From contig NZ_CP068023.1 of assembly GCF_016695175.1 (NCBI RefSeq), positions 2,247,501 through 2,311,500 on the forward strand: a stretch of 64,000 nucleotides of DNA. Direction: 5' to 3'. The position numbers and the translations under genes were made by a program. Below are positions 53,963 to 64,000 of this stretch, one piece after another (the first letter of the stretch is position 1; each line of letters starts with the position of its first letter). Origin of the DNA: Pseudoalteromonas sp. GCY. Lineage in GTDB: Bacteria; Pseudomonadota; Gammaproteobacteria; Enterobacterales; Alteromonadaceae. The notes below the pieces were generated by a model. The model saw nothing but the letters and a program-made list of their open reading frames with translations, was not told the origin of the DNA and searched no databases.

Positions 53963-54624
53963 TGTCCAGTTACAGTAAACCTTGTGTTCTCGTGACCGGG
54001 TTCACCCCATTTGGTGGTGAGTCCATCAACCCTTCATGGCAATTAGCGCAGCTATTAGAAGGTGAAACCATTGAAGGTCACCTGATCCACACAAAAGAGT
54101 TACCTTGTGAATTTGACAAAAGTATTGAGTCTTTAACACAAGCGATAGATAAGTATCACCCAAGCATCGTGATCTGTTTAGGTCAAGCAGGTGGACGCTG
54201 CGATATCTCCATCGAACGTATCGCGATTAACGTCAACGATGCAAGAATAGCCGACAACGCAGGAAACCAGCCGATAGACACACCGGTCGTTACACACGGA
54301 CCCGATGCTTACTTTGCCTCTTTACCAATAAAAAGTATGCTTAGTAGTGCACTTCAGGCGGGAGTTCCATCAAGCATTTCAAATACTGCTGGCACTTACG
54401 TGTGTAACCATGTGATGTATGGATTACTACACTATCTTAGTACACATGACTTAGCGTGCCGTGGTGGCTTTGTGCATATCCCATACTTGCCCTCCCAAGC
54501 GGCGCACCACCCTGGTGCACCCAGTATGGACATTGACACCCTAGTTAAAGGAATAAAAATTCTATTAACCAGTGCCATTACACAAAAGCAAGATATTAAG
54601 CTTGTCGCTGGAACGACACACTAA
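53962..54624 (+). CDS. pcp: Pyroglutamyl-peptidase I
   Basis: A 220-residue C15 cysteine peptidase that removes N-terminal pyroglutamate from peptides. The triad is visible: E85 in GRCDISIERIAINV, C148 in GTYVCNHVMYG and H172 in GFVHIPYLP. The freed 5-oxoproline would feed the oxoprolinase subunits of the same operon, giving a complete route from pyroglutamyl peptides to glutamate if PxpA is encoded elsewhere. Confidence 0.95.
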   Translation: MSSYSKPCVLVTGFTPFGGESINPSWQLAQLLEGETIEGHLIHTKELPCEFDKSIESLTQAIDKYHPSIVICLGQAGGRCDISIERIAINVNDARIADNAGNQPIDTPVVTHGPDAYFASLPIKSMLSSALQAGVPSSISNTAGTYVCNHVMYGLLHYLSTHDLACRGGFVHIPYLPSQAAHHPGAPSMDIDTLVKGIKILLTSAITQKQDIKLVAGTTH

Positions 54625-54638
54625 TAGGTAATGCCCCG

Positions 54639-54662
54639 CAATGGTGCAAGATTGCACCATTG
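54639..54662 (+). terminator. Hairpin after pcp
   Basis: CAATGGTGCA-AGAT-TGCACCATTG is a perfect ten-pair stem ending the pxp-pcp operon. No T-run follows, so it may protect the 3' end or act with another signal. Confidence 0.5.
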
Positions 54663-54812
54663 AGCATCACAAAAAATTCACATTTTCTCTATTTCATTGT
54701 GTGACTTATCAAATTATTTTTGGTAGAACTTAAACTATCTCATGGTAACTATGCTTCCGTGAGCAATAATAATTTGTTGATATTATCAACACATCAATAG
54801 GAATGAGGAAAT

Positions 54813-56483
54813 ATGTGTTCAATTTTCGGCGTACTTGACATCAAGACCGATCCCCTTGCACTTCGTGAGCAAGCGATCGAAATGTCAAAAAAATTAAGAC
54901 ACCGTGGCCCCGACTGGTCAGGGGTCTATTCAAGTGAAAAAGCCATTTTAGTTCATGAGCGTTTGGCAATTGTAGGCGTTTCTAGCGGCGCACAACCATT
55001 ATTTAACCCTGAAAAAACACATATTTTGGCGGTAAATGGTGAAATTTATAATCATAAAGAGCTTGCAAAAGCACTGACCGTTCCATTTGAATTTCAAACA
55101 GAGTCAGACTGTGAAGTGATCTTGGCGCTATACAAGCAAAAAGGCCCTGAGTTTTTAGATGATCTCAATGGAATTTTTGCATTTTGTTTGTACGATGAAA
55201 CGGAAGATGCCTTTTTAATTGGTCGTGATCATATCGGTATCATTCCACTTTACACTGGCCGTGATCAAAGCGGTAACCTCTATGTCGCCAGCGAAATGAA
55301 AGCGCTCACACCTATTTGTACACAAATTGAAGAGTTTCCTCCTGGCCATTATTGGTATTCAAAAGAAGGTGGTCCAAGAGAGTATTACCAACGCGACTGG
55401 CAAGCGTTTAGTGCTGTAAAAGACAATGAGGCAAGCCCCGAAGCGGTTAAAAATGGGCTAGAAGCTGCAGTAAAACGCCAATTGATGTGCGATGTGCCAT
55501 ATGGCGTGTTGTTGTCTGGTGGTTTAGATTCTTCTGTGATTTCCGCTATTACACAAAAGTTTGCAGCAAAGCGTATCGAAGATGATGATGCATCCGATGC
55601 TTGGTGGCCAAAACTTCACTCATTTTCCATTGGCTTGGAAGGTTCACCCGATCTCGCTGCAGCACAAAAGGTAGCGGATAAAATCGGCACAGTTCACCAT
55701 CCTATTCACTTTACCGTACAACAAGGGATCGATGCTCTGAAAGAAGTGGTCTATCACCTAGAGACCTACGATGTCACAACCATTCGCGCTTCTACTCCTA
55801 TGTACCTTATGGCACGCTACATTAAAGCAATGGGCATTAAAATGGTGCTATCGGGTGAAGGGGCTGATGAACTATTTGGCGGCTATTTGTATTTCCACAA
55901 AGCACCAAATGCTGAGGAGTTTCACAACGAGCTAAACCGAAAGGTCTCGAAACTTCATATGTTTGATTGCCTACGTGCAAATAAGTCGATGGCAGCTTGG
56001 GGGGTTGAAGCACGTGTTCCCTTCTTAGATAAAGAATTTGTCGATATTGCCATGCGTACCAACCCAGACTACAAAATGTGTAGAGATGGCCGTATCGAAA
56101 AACACATTATCCGCGAGGCGTTTGATGGCTATTTACCCGATGACGTATTGTGGCGCCAAAAAGAGCAATTTTCTGATGGCGTAGGCTATAGCTGGATCGA
56201 TTCACTAAAAGAATATGTCAGTCAGCAAGTGAGCGATTCGGATCTTGAAAACGCCCACTACCGCTATCCAATCAATACACCGGATAGCAAAGAGGCCTAT
56301 TATTATCGCACCATTTTTGAGTCGCATTTCCCAGGAGAAGCGGCAGCCAAGTGTGTTCCTCACGGCAAGTCAGTGGCGTGTTCAACACCCGAAGCGCTTG
56401 CTTGGGACGAGTCTTTCCAGCGCAATGCCGATCCATCAGGTCGCGCAGCAAGCTCACACAACGAAGCATATAATCAAAAATAA
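54813..56483 (+). CDS. asnB: Asparagine synthase B (glutamine-hydrolysing)
   Basis: A 556-residue enzyme converting aspartate to asparagine with glutamine as nitrogen donor. The N-terminal nucleophile is Cys2 (MCSIFGVLD), with LRHRGPDWSG and VNGEIYNH in the glutaminase domain. The synthetase domain has the ATP pyrophosphatase loop LLSGGLDSS and LSGEGADELFGGY. Length matches E. coli AsnB (554). Confidence 0.96.
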   Translation: MCSIFGVLDIKTDPLALREQAIEMSKKLRHRGPDWSGVYSSEKAILVHERLAIVGVSSGAQPLFNPEKTHILAVNGEIYNHKELAKALTVPFEFQTESDCEVILALYKQKGPEFLDDLNGIFAFCLYDETEDAFLIGRDHIGIIPLYTGRDQSGNLYVASEMKALTPICTQIEEFPPGHYWYSKEGGPREYYQRDWQAFSAVKDNEASPEAVKNGLEAAVKRQLMCDVPYGVLLSGGLDSSVISAITQKFAAKRIEDDDASDAWWPKLHSFSIGLEGSPDLAAAQKVADKIGTVHHPIHFTVQQGIDALKEVVYHLETYDVTTIRASTPMYLMARYIKAMGIKMVLSGEGADELFGGYLYFHKAPNAEEFHNELNRKVSKLHMFDCLRANKSMAAWGVEARVPFLDKEFVDIAMRTNPDYKMCRDGRIEKHIIREAFDGYLPDDVLWRQKEQFSDGVGYSWIDSLKEYVSQQVSDSDLENAHYRYPINTPDSKEAYYYRTIFESHFPGEAAAKCVPHGKSVACSTPEALAWDESFQRNADPSGRAASSHNEAYNQK

Positions 56484-56490
56484 GAAAGTA

Positions 56491-56515
56491 AAAAAGGGAC
56501 GCTCGTCCCTTTTTT
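56491..56515. terminator. Bidirectional terminator between asnB and pssA
   Basis: AAAAAGGGAC-GCTC-GTCCCTTTTT is a stem with A and T tracts on both sides, serving the convergent genes. Confidence 0.85.
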
Positions 56516-56534
56516 AAAATTATCAGTTCTTGCG

Positions 56535-57860
56535 TTAAATAAAACGCTTGATAATAAAGTCGACTTTCACACGCTTGGCCTGGCCAAGGAGTTTTTTCAC
56601 AGGTGCTGGATAATCCCTCAACGTCTCGAGATCATCGTGGCTTTCGATGCGACGGCAATGTTTTAATATCTCTTGCTTTTCTAACTCGATTTGAGGCAAC
56701 AATGCTTTGTCGGGATCTTCTATTAGAATGCCATTTTCAATATCTAACCCCCACGCCCTTGGATTGAGGTTATGACCACTCATTAAATGCGTAGCGCCAT
56801 CTTTGCTCACTCCCTTCAAGTGGAATGAGTTGTTTCCATCTTGCCACAGATACACATCCAGTAATCCGGCAGTTATGAAGCGGCGTTGCGACTTGATAAA
56901 TTTATACAAAATGGTTTCGTACAAATAAGGAAGCGCACCAATTCGGCTAAATGGCTGCTCTGGACTGATATAGAAATCATTTGCCGTTTTATCCCCCACC
57001 ACTATTGTCACCTTTTTACCTGTTTTCAGTAAACGACGTAGCGAGCGAAGTAGAGGAGCCGGAAAATTGAAGTAAGGAGTGTAAAGTACTAACTCTTGTT
57101 CTGTGGTATCGAAAAGCGCCTTAATAAGACGGTTTAGCTTATTAGTTCTACGACCAAAACCTAAAAATGGACGAACTGTTAGACCTTCTCGACTGTTCGC
57201 CTTTGAAATATCATAACTGGCCTTTTTCAACTGTTTCATCAGCTGTTTTTGCTCAGTACGAATGTCGAGTAAGGTAGGTAATGGGCGGATGTCGAGTCTA
57301 GGTACAGCGTCGGACGCTATCAGCACTTGATCGGTAAAGTGGCAAAAGCTATCCGCGAGCTGTGCTTGTTTAATCACAAAATAGCGGTCTAGGCGGTATT
57401 TCTCATCATGATGCAAATAGACATTATTTAAACTAGCACCGCTATAAAGCAGGATATCGTCAATAACAAAGCCTTTTAAATGCAACACGCCAAAAAGCTC
57501 TTTTGCTTTTACCGGCACACCATACACTTCAACTTGAGTGCCCAGTTGCTCTTTTAAATCACAATATAGCTTGGCGTTGCCTTCTGACTTTTCAGCACCA
57601 ATGAGGCCACGTTGCGCACGGTGAAAATCAACCAACACTTTTACCGTTAAGTCTGGATTTTGCTGTGCAGCCTCGTGCAATGCGTGCAATATCTCGCGAC
57701 CCGCCTCATCATCTTGAAGATAAAGTGCGGTGATATAAATACGCGTTTTTGCCTGTGAGATCAGTTGTAAAAGCGTCTGATGATATTGCTTAGCACCAGT
57801 TAACACCTCACAATCTTGTGCACTTAACCCAAAGCCTGGGGTATTCTGCCAAAATGCCAT
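56535..57860 (-). CDS. pssA: CDP-diacylglycerol-serine O-phosphatidyltransferase
   Basis: A 441-residue phospholipase-D-superfamily enzyme making phosphatidylserine from CDP-diacylglycerol and serine, the first step to phosphatidylethanolamine. Two HKD-type motifs are visible: VLHLKGFVIDDILLYSGAS and FHLKGVSKDGATHLMSGHN. It aligns with E. coli PssA from ITALYLQDDEAG onward. ATG 57860 is chosen because AAAAGG lies five bases before it; the longer frame starts at a TTG (57899). Confidence 0.92.
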   Translation of the reverse strand: MAFWQNTPGFGLSAQDCEVLTGAKQYHQTLLQLISQAKTRIYITALYLQDDEAGREILHALHEAAQQNPDLTVKVLVDFHRAQRGLIGAEKSEGNAKLYCDLKEQLGTQVEVYGVPVKAKELFGVLHLKGFVIDDILLYSGASLNNVYLHHDEKYRLDRYFVIKQAQLADSFCHFTDQVLIASDAVPRLDIRPLPTLLDIRTEQKQLMKQLKKASYDISKANSREGLTVRPFLGFGRRTNKLNRLIKALFDTTEQELVLYTPYFNFPAPLLRSLRRLLKTGKKVTIVVGDKTANDFYISPEQPFSRIGALPYLYETILYKFIKSQRRFITAGLLDVYLWQDGNNSFHLKGVSKDGATHLMSGHNLNPRAWGLDIENGILIEDPDKALLPQIELEKQEILKHCRRIESHDDLETLRDYPAPVKKLLGQAKRVKVDFIIKRFI

Positions 57861-59100
<1,240 letters not shown>

Positions 59101-59189
59101 TAGATAAATGGGTCGGTCTAGACTGACCCTCTTCCCTCCTTGCCTTAATTTGCTATATTGAAATAAATAACAATCTTGTAGTTTGTTCA

Positions 59190-59906
59190 ATGATCCAACA
59201 ACTGTTCCATCTTGCCCGCGATGACTTTCGATTTCCGCCAAACCACTATGCTTTATCTGAGCCAGATGGACTGCTTGCCATTGGTGGTTGTTTGCAGATA
59301 AAACGCCTGAAAAACGCTTATGCCAATGGGATCTTTCCTTGGTTCAATGAAGGAGAGCCAATCATGTGGTGGAGCCCGAGCAAGCGCGGCATTTTGGAGC
59401 TTCAAGATTTCCATTGTGGTAAAACCCTAAGAAAAGCCCAACGCAAACTCAATCCGACCGTCACTATCAATACTGCTTTTTCACAAGTGATTGAAGCTTG
59501 TAGAAATCAACGAATGGCCGCTGAAGGAACTTGGATCACAAATGCGATGTTGACTGCGTATCAGCAAGCGCACATTCATGGGTTAGCACATAGTGTGGAG
59601 ATATGGGATCAAGGCAAACTCGTTGGCGGGCTCTATGGCATCATGCAGTCTGGTGTATTTTGTGGTGAATCTATGTTCCACACCTTACCTAATACGTCCA
59701 AAATGGCGATGTGGGCACTGGTAAATTGGCTCAAAGCCCATCAGGCACATTTTATTGATTGCCAACTCGAAAATCCTTATTTAACAAGTTTGGGATTAAA
59801 AGTTGTACCAAGGAGCGAGTTTTTGACTAGACTTAATTTGGCGGATCGATTTGAGATCCCATCATCAATGTGGCAGCCTCAGGAGTTGAAAGCTATCTAT
59901 GAATGA
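59190..59906 (+). CDS. aat: Leucyl/phenylalanyl-tRNA-protein transferase
   Basis: A 238-residue N-end-rule transferase adding Leu or Phe to proteins with N-terminal Lys or Arg. Conserved segments: PDGLLAIGGCL, ANGIFPWFNEGEPIMWWSP, EGTWITNAM and GVFCGESMF. Tagged proteins are delivered by ClpS to ClpAP; clpA is nearby. Overlaps bpt by eight bases. Confidence 0.95.
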   Translation: MIQQLFHLARDDFRFPPNHYALSEPDGLLAIGGCLQIKRLKNAYANGIFPWFNEGEPIMWWSPSKRGILELQDFHCGKTLRKAQRKLNPTVTINTAFSQVIEACRNQRMAAEGTWITNAMLTAYQQAHIHGLAHSVEIWDQGKLVGGLYGIMQSGVFCGESMFHTLPNTSKMAMWALVNWLKAHQAHFIDCQLENPYLTSLGLKVVPRSEFLTRLNLADRFEIPSSMWQPQELKAIYE

Positions 59907-60630
59907 ACACTTTCCTTCTAAAATCGGACTGAGCCAGCAATTTAGTTGTAGCTATTTACCTGAGCAGAAGGAACAGTTACTGGTTATTCTAGACCCAAAT
60001 TGTTACAGCCCAGATAGATTTGAACAATTGTTAGCATTAGGGTTTCGCCGCAGTGGAGACCAGATTTATCGTCCACACTGTCCCGCATGCTCAGCTTGTC
60101 AATCAGTAAGAGTATTAACTCAAGAATTTAAACCGAGTAAATCTCAAAAGCGCAAACGCAATAAATTAAAACAAGATTATCAGCTAATTATTAGCCATCA
60201 GGAGCGGCCTGAATACTATCCGCTATACGAGAAATATATCAGTTTACGCCACAGCGATGGCTCTATGTACCCACCTAACCGTCTCCAGTACGAAAGCTTC
60301 TTATTTTGCCGTTGGATGAACATCGTCTTTATTGAGCTATGGCACAAAGATAAGTTAATTGCAGTAGCGGTCACTGATTCAATGCCTTATTCATTGTCTG
60401 CTATTTATACCTTTTTCGATCCTGAGTATGAATCACTAAGTATCGGAACTGTCATGATCATGGCTCAGCTAGAGCAGGCAGCGAAACAGAATAAACCTTA
60501 CTTGTACTTGGGTTATCAAATCGACGAGTGCAAGAAAATGCGTTACAAAACTCAATTTGTTCCAGCACAAAAGCTAGTTAAAGATATTTGGCAAGATATT
60601 GATCCAGATCCCCCACAATCTTGTGCTTAG
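59899..60630 (+). CDS. bpt: Aspartate/glutamate leucyltransferase
   Basis: A 243-residue ATE-family enzyme attaching Leu to N-terminal Asp or Glu, extending the N-end rule set of Aat. The N-terminal Cys-rich site GDQIYRPHCPACSACQSVRV and C-terminal YLGYQIDECKKMRYK are characteristic. Coupled to aat through an eight-base overlap. Confidence 0.93.
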   Translation: MNEHFPSKIGLSQQFSCSYLPEQKEQLLVILDPNCYSPDRFEQLLALGFRRSGDQIYRPHCPACSACQSVRVLTQEFKPSKSQKRKRNKLKQDYQLIISHQERPEYYPLYEKYISLRHSDGSMYPPNRLQYESFLFCRWMNIVFIELWHKDKLIAVAVTDSMPYSLSAIYTFFDPEYESLSIGTVMIMAQLEQAAKQNKPYLYLGYQIDECKKMRYKTQFVPAQKLVKDIWQDIDPDPPQSCA

Positions 60631-61153
<523 letters not shown>

Positions 61154-61324
61154 TCTGCGTGTGTAGATTTATACTAAGTTGATGCCGTAAACTCGTTGAT
61201 ACCCAAGCGACTTCAAAATGCTGATGTTACTTAGGTATACCAAGTTCATTCAAGCAATTAGTATACACGAACGACTAGCACTGAGTTTAAGAGACGGTAA
61301 TACCGCATCAAACTCAGTGATAAC

Positions 61325-61351
61325 AAAAAGCCCAGCTATTCTGGGCTTTTT
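61325..61351 (+). terminator. infA terminator (array unit 1)
   Basis: AAAAAGCCCAG-CTATT-CTGGGCTTTTT, a textbook intrinsic terminator. Equivalent hairpins recur at 61597-61621, 61865-61891 and, with a shortened T-run, 62137-62160, so transcripts leaving infA meet up to four stops before the convergent clpA. Confidence 0.85.
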
Positions 61352-61402
61352 GTCGTTTGAATTTATTATCTAGCCCTAACCTCAGCGTTCAAAGGGAGCA
61401 CC

Positions 61403-61447
61403 ATGGTCATCCGTGCTCGTTACTCTGCGTGTGTAGATTTATACTAA
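61403..61447 (+). other. Fourteen-codon mini-ORF at the head of array unit 2
   Basis: ATG followed by VIRARYSACVDLY and TAA, with AAAGGGAG four bases upstream. It arises where the copied infA tail gained an ATG and lost its stop. Matching frames (MVFRARYSACVDLY) start at 61673 and 61943 in units 3 and 4. Translation is possible but unproven. Confidence 0.35.
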
Positions 61448-62180
61448 GTTGATGCCGTAAACTCGTTGATACCCAAGCGACTTCAAAATACTGATGTTAC
61501 TTAGGTATACCAAGTTCATTCAAGCAATTAGTATACACGAACGACTAGCACTAAGTTTGAGAGACGATAATGCCGCATCAAGCTGAGTGATAACAAAGAG
61601 CCCAGCGATGCTGGGCTTTTTGTCGTTTGAAGTTATTATCTAGCCCTAACCTCAGCGTTCAAAGGGAACACCATGGTCTTCCGTGCTCGTTACTCTGCGT
61701 GTGTAGATTTATACTAAGTTGATGCCGTAAACTCGTTGATACCCAAGCGACTTCAAAATACTGATGTTACTTAGGTATACCAAGTTCATTCAAGCAATTA
61801 GTATACACGAACGACTAGCACTAAGTTTGAGAGACGATAATGCCGCATCAAACTGAGTGATAACAAAAAGCCCAGCTATTCTGGGCTTTTTGTTGTTTGA
61901 AGTTATTATCTAGCCCTAACCTCAGCGTTCAAAGGGAGCACCATGGTCTTCCGTGCTCGTTACTCTGCGTGTGTAGATTTATACTAAGTTGATGCCGTAA
62001 ACTCGTTGATACCCAAGCGACTTCAAAATACTGATGTTACTTAGGTATACCAAGTTCATTCAAGCAATTAGTATACACGAACGACTAGCACTGAGTTTAA
62101 GAGACGATAATGCCGCATCAAGCTGAGTGATAACAAAGAGCCCAGCGATGCTGGGCTTTATCAAATACTTCACAAAGGCT

Positions 62181-64000
62181 TTATGCTGATACCGCTTCCG
62201 TTTGGTAATCAAAGGACAACTTGTTGTCTTTCACTGTGACTTTTACCGTCCCGCCATCAGACAAATGACCAAACAAGATTTCATTGGCAAGTGGCTTTTT
62301 CAGGTTGTCCTGAATAACTCTCGCCATTGGACGAGCCCCCATAGCCTTATCATAACCAAGATCTGCTAGCCAATCTCGTGCTTGAGCCGTAAGTTCCAGA
62401 TTAACGGACTTCTTATCAAGCTGCGCTTGTAATTCAACAATGAATTTATCAACAACTTGCAAGATAACTTCTTTCTCTAGATGGTTGAACCAAATGATGT
62501 TATCCAAACGATTTCTAAACTCTGGTGTAAACACCTTATTGATTTCTACCATGGCATCATGAGAGTAGTCTTGCTGCTGGAATCCAATCGATTGACGAAC
62601 AGTCTCTTGCACACCCGCATTTGTTGTCATCACCAATACAATGTTTCTAAAGTCTGCCTTACGACCATTGTTGTCTGTTAGCGTACCATGATCCATAACC
62701 TGCAATAGAATGTTGTAGATGTCTGGGTGTGCTTTCTCTATTTCATCGAGCAACACCACTGCATGAGGATGCTTGATTGCAGCCTCAGTCAACAGTCCCC
62801 CCTGCTCAAAGCCAACATATCCCGGAGGCGCACCAATTAGGCGGCTAACGGCATGGCGCTCAGAGTACTCCGACATGTCGAAGCGAATAAATTCTATGCC
62901 CATACACTTAGCAAGTTGCTTAGTTACTTCGGTTTTACCAACCCCTGTAGGACCTGCAAACAAGAATGAACCTACAGGCTTGTCTTCATTAGCAAGACCA
63001 GAGCGTGATAAGCGAATTGCTGATGTTAACGCATCAATCGACTCATCTTGACCAAACACCAACATCTTCAAGTTACGATCAAGGTTCTTAAGTGTTTCTT
63101 TATCACTAGATGACACGCTTTGCTGTGGGATACGTGCCATTTTAGACACAATCGCTTCAATGTCCGACACGTTAATCGTTTTCTTGCGTCTTGAAGTTGG
63201 CTGTAGTCTTTGACTTGCGCCCGCTTCATCAATGACATCGATTGCTTTGTCAGGCAAGTGGCGCTCATTGATATATTTAGCACTCAGTTCAGCAGCCGCT
63301 TTTAACGCTTTTTGCGTGTAACGAATACCGTGGTGCTCTTCATAACGCTCTTTCAAACCATGTAAGATCTTAGTTGTATCTTCGACACTCGGTTCAACCA
63401 CATCGATTTTCTGGAAGCGGCGCACTAATGCTCTGTCTTTCTCAAAAATATTCTTGAATTCAGAGTATGTTGTCGACCCCATACAGCGAAGCTGCCCACT
63501 CGATAACAGTGGCTTAATTAGGTTCGACGCATCCATCACACCACCTGAGGCGGCACCAGCGCCGATAATGGTATGAATTTCGTCAATAAATAATATCGCA
63601 TGAGGTTTCGATTGAAGTTCTTTCAGTAGCGCTTTAAAACGCTTCTCAAAGTCACCGCGATATTTTGTACCCGCAAGTAATGCCCCCATATCCAGTGAGT
63701 AAACCACTGCATCGGCAATTACATCGGGTACCTGATTATTGACTATTCGATACGCTAAACCTTCAGCAATCGCGGTTTTACCAACCCCCGCTTCACCAAC
63801 GAGTAATGGGTTATTTTTCTTACGACGGCACAGTACCTGAACCGTACGCTCAACTTCCTCATCACGACCAACCAGCGGATCAATACGACCAGATTCTGCT
63901 TGAACATTTAGGTTAGAAGTGAAATTTTCCAGCTTTGTTTTCTCTTCCTGCTGCATTTCACCGCTTTCGTCTTGCATCTCTTCATGATCGTCTTGCTCGT
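62181..64000 (-). CDS. clpA: ATP-dependent Clp protease ATPase subunit ClpA (5' end outside window)
   Basis: The C-terminal 606 residues or so of ClpA; the frame runs off the right edge without a start codon, so the N-domain is missing only because the window ends. First AAA module: GEAGVGKTA Walker A, LFIDEIHT Walker B. Second: [10 protein letters not shown] and [12 protein letters not shown]. ClpA unfolds substrates, including N-end-rule proteins tagged by the nearby aat/bpt products, for ClpP. It ends convergent with the infA repeat array. Confidence 0.96.
   Translation of the reverse strand, partial: EQDDHEEMQDESGEMQQEEKTKLENFTSNLNVQAESGRIDPLVGRDEEVERTVQVLCRRKKNNPLLVGEAGVGKTAIAEGLAYRIVNNQVPDVIADAVVYSLDMGALLAGTKYRGDFEKRFKALLKELQSKPHAILFIDEIHTIIGAGAASGGVMDASNLIKPLLSSGQLRCMGSTTYSEFKNIFEKDRALVRRFQKIDVVEPSVEDTTKILHGLKERYEEHHGIRYTQKALKAAAELSAKYINERHLPDKAIDVIDEAGASQRLQPTSRRKKTINVSDIEAIVSKMARIPQQSVSSSDKETLKNLDRNLKMLVFGQDESIDALTSAIRLSRSGLANEDKPVGSFLFAGPTGVGKTEVTKQLAKCMGIEFIRFDMSEYSERHAVSRLIGAPPGYVGFEQGGLLTEAAIKHPHAVVLLDEIEKAHPDIYNILLQVMDHGTLTDNNGRKADFRNIVLVMTTNAGVQETVRQSIGFQQQDYSHDAMVEINKVFTPEFRNRLDNIIWFNHLEKEVILQVVDKFIVELQAQLDKKSVNLELTAQARDWLADLGYDKAMGARPMARVIQDNLKKPLANEILFGHLSDGGTVKVTVKDNKLSFDYQTEAVSA

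Noticed and set aside
61154..62160. Possible tRNA-Ser remnants in the infA-clpA interval, where E. coli has serW.
   Set aside because: I found no cloverleaf, no GGTTCGAATCC-type arm and no CCA end in any unit.

Overview
The window comes from a marine gammaproteobacterium, most likely Pseudoalteromonas. This rests on the core genes (sbcB, lolCDE, asnB, pssA, trxB, aat-bpt-infA-clpA), the moderate-to-low GC, and a polycyclic tetramate macrolactam (PTM) type cluster, a compound class (alteramides) known from this genus. The genus is inferred by reading alone.

Region 1 (1-16,900) is the right part of a P2-like prophage with an accessory cargo zone, lying next to sbcB. It holds an Ogr-type activator under a LexA-box promoter, a secreted M23 peptidase, a 1,049-residue gpA-type HUH replication endonuclease, a leftward early operon (exonuclease, DNA methylase, small HTH proteins, AlpA-type regulator), a divergent repressor and, at the far right, a tyrosine integrase. 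Structural genes would lie to the left, outside the window. Between repressor and integrase is about 7.7 kb of cargo: two integron-like gene cassettes with attC-like sites but no integron integrase (one encodes a zinc-ribbon/HEPN-motif protein); a small operon whose first gene encodes a three-repeat glycine-rich peptide with a canonical double-glycine leader; a divergent CHAT/caspase-like protein; and an XhoI/PaeR7I-type restriction-modification pair.

Region 2 (16,901-24,452) is chromosomal backbone: sbcB, the lolCDE lipoprotein-release operon, an Lrp-type regulator divergent from a DMT-family transporter, a small secreted Cys protein, and a long A/T-rich gap.

Region 3 (24,453-42,280) is one rightward biosynthetic cluster: a DapE/ArgE-like amidohydrolase, a 3,113-residue iterative PKS-NRPS (KS-AT-DH-KR-ACP-C-A-PCP-TE) whose adenylation pocket reads as the ornithine code DVGEIGSID, two phytoene-desaturase-like oxidoreductases flanking a flavodoxin, a fatty-acid-hydroxylase-family enzyme, a MATE exporter and a type II thioesterase. 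The set fits a PTM pathway: ornithine supply, two polyene chains joined to ornithine, tetramate release, ring closure, hydroxylation, export.

Region 4 (42,275-64,000) is housekeeping: a CNNM/CBS protein convergent with the cluster, a decayed gene beside a MITE-like element, a periplasmic metallo-hydrolase, a periplasmic MsrA-Trx-MsrB fusion, an MFS transporter, a secreted leucyl aminopeptidase, a 5-oxoproline/pyroglutamyl operon (pxpB-pxpC-DUF969-DUF979-pcp), asnB, pssA, trxB, aat, bpt, infA and partial clpA. Between infA and clpA is a near-perfect 270-bp tandem array that has copied the end of infA about four times. No tRNA, rRNA or CRISPR array was recognised.
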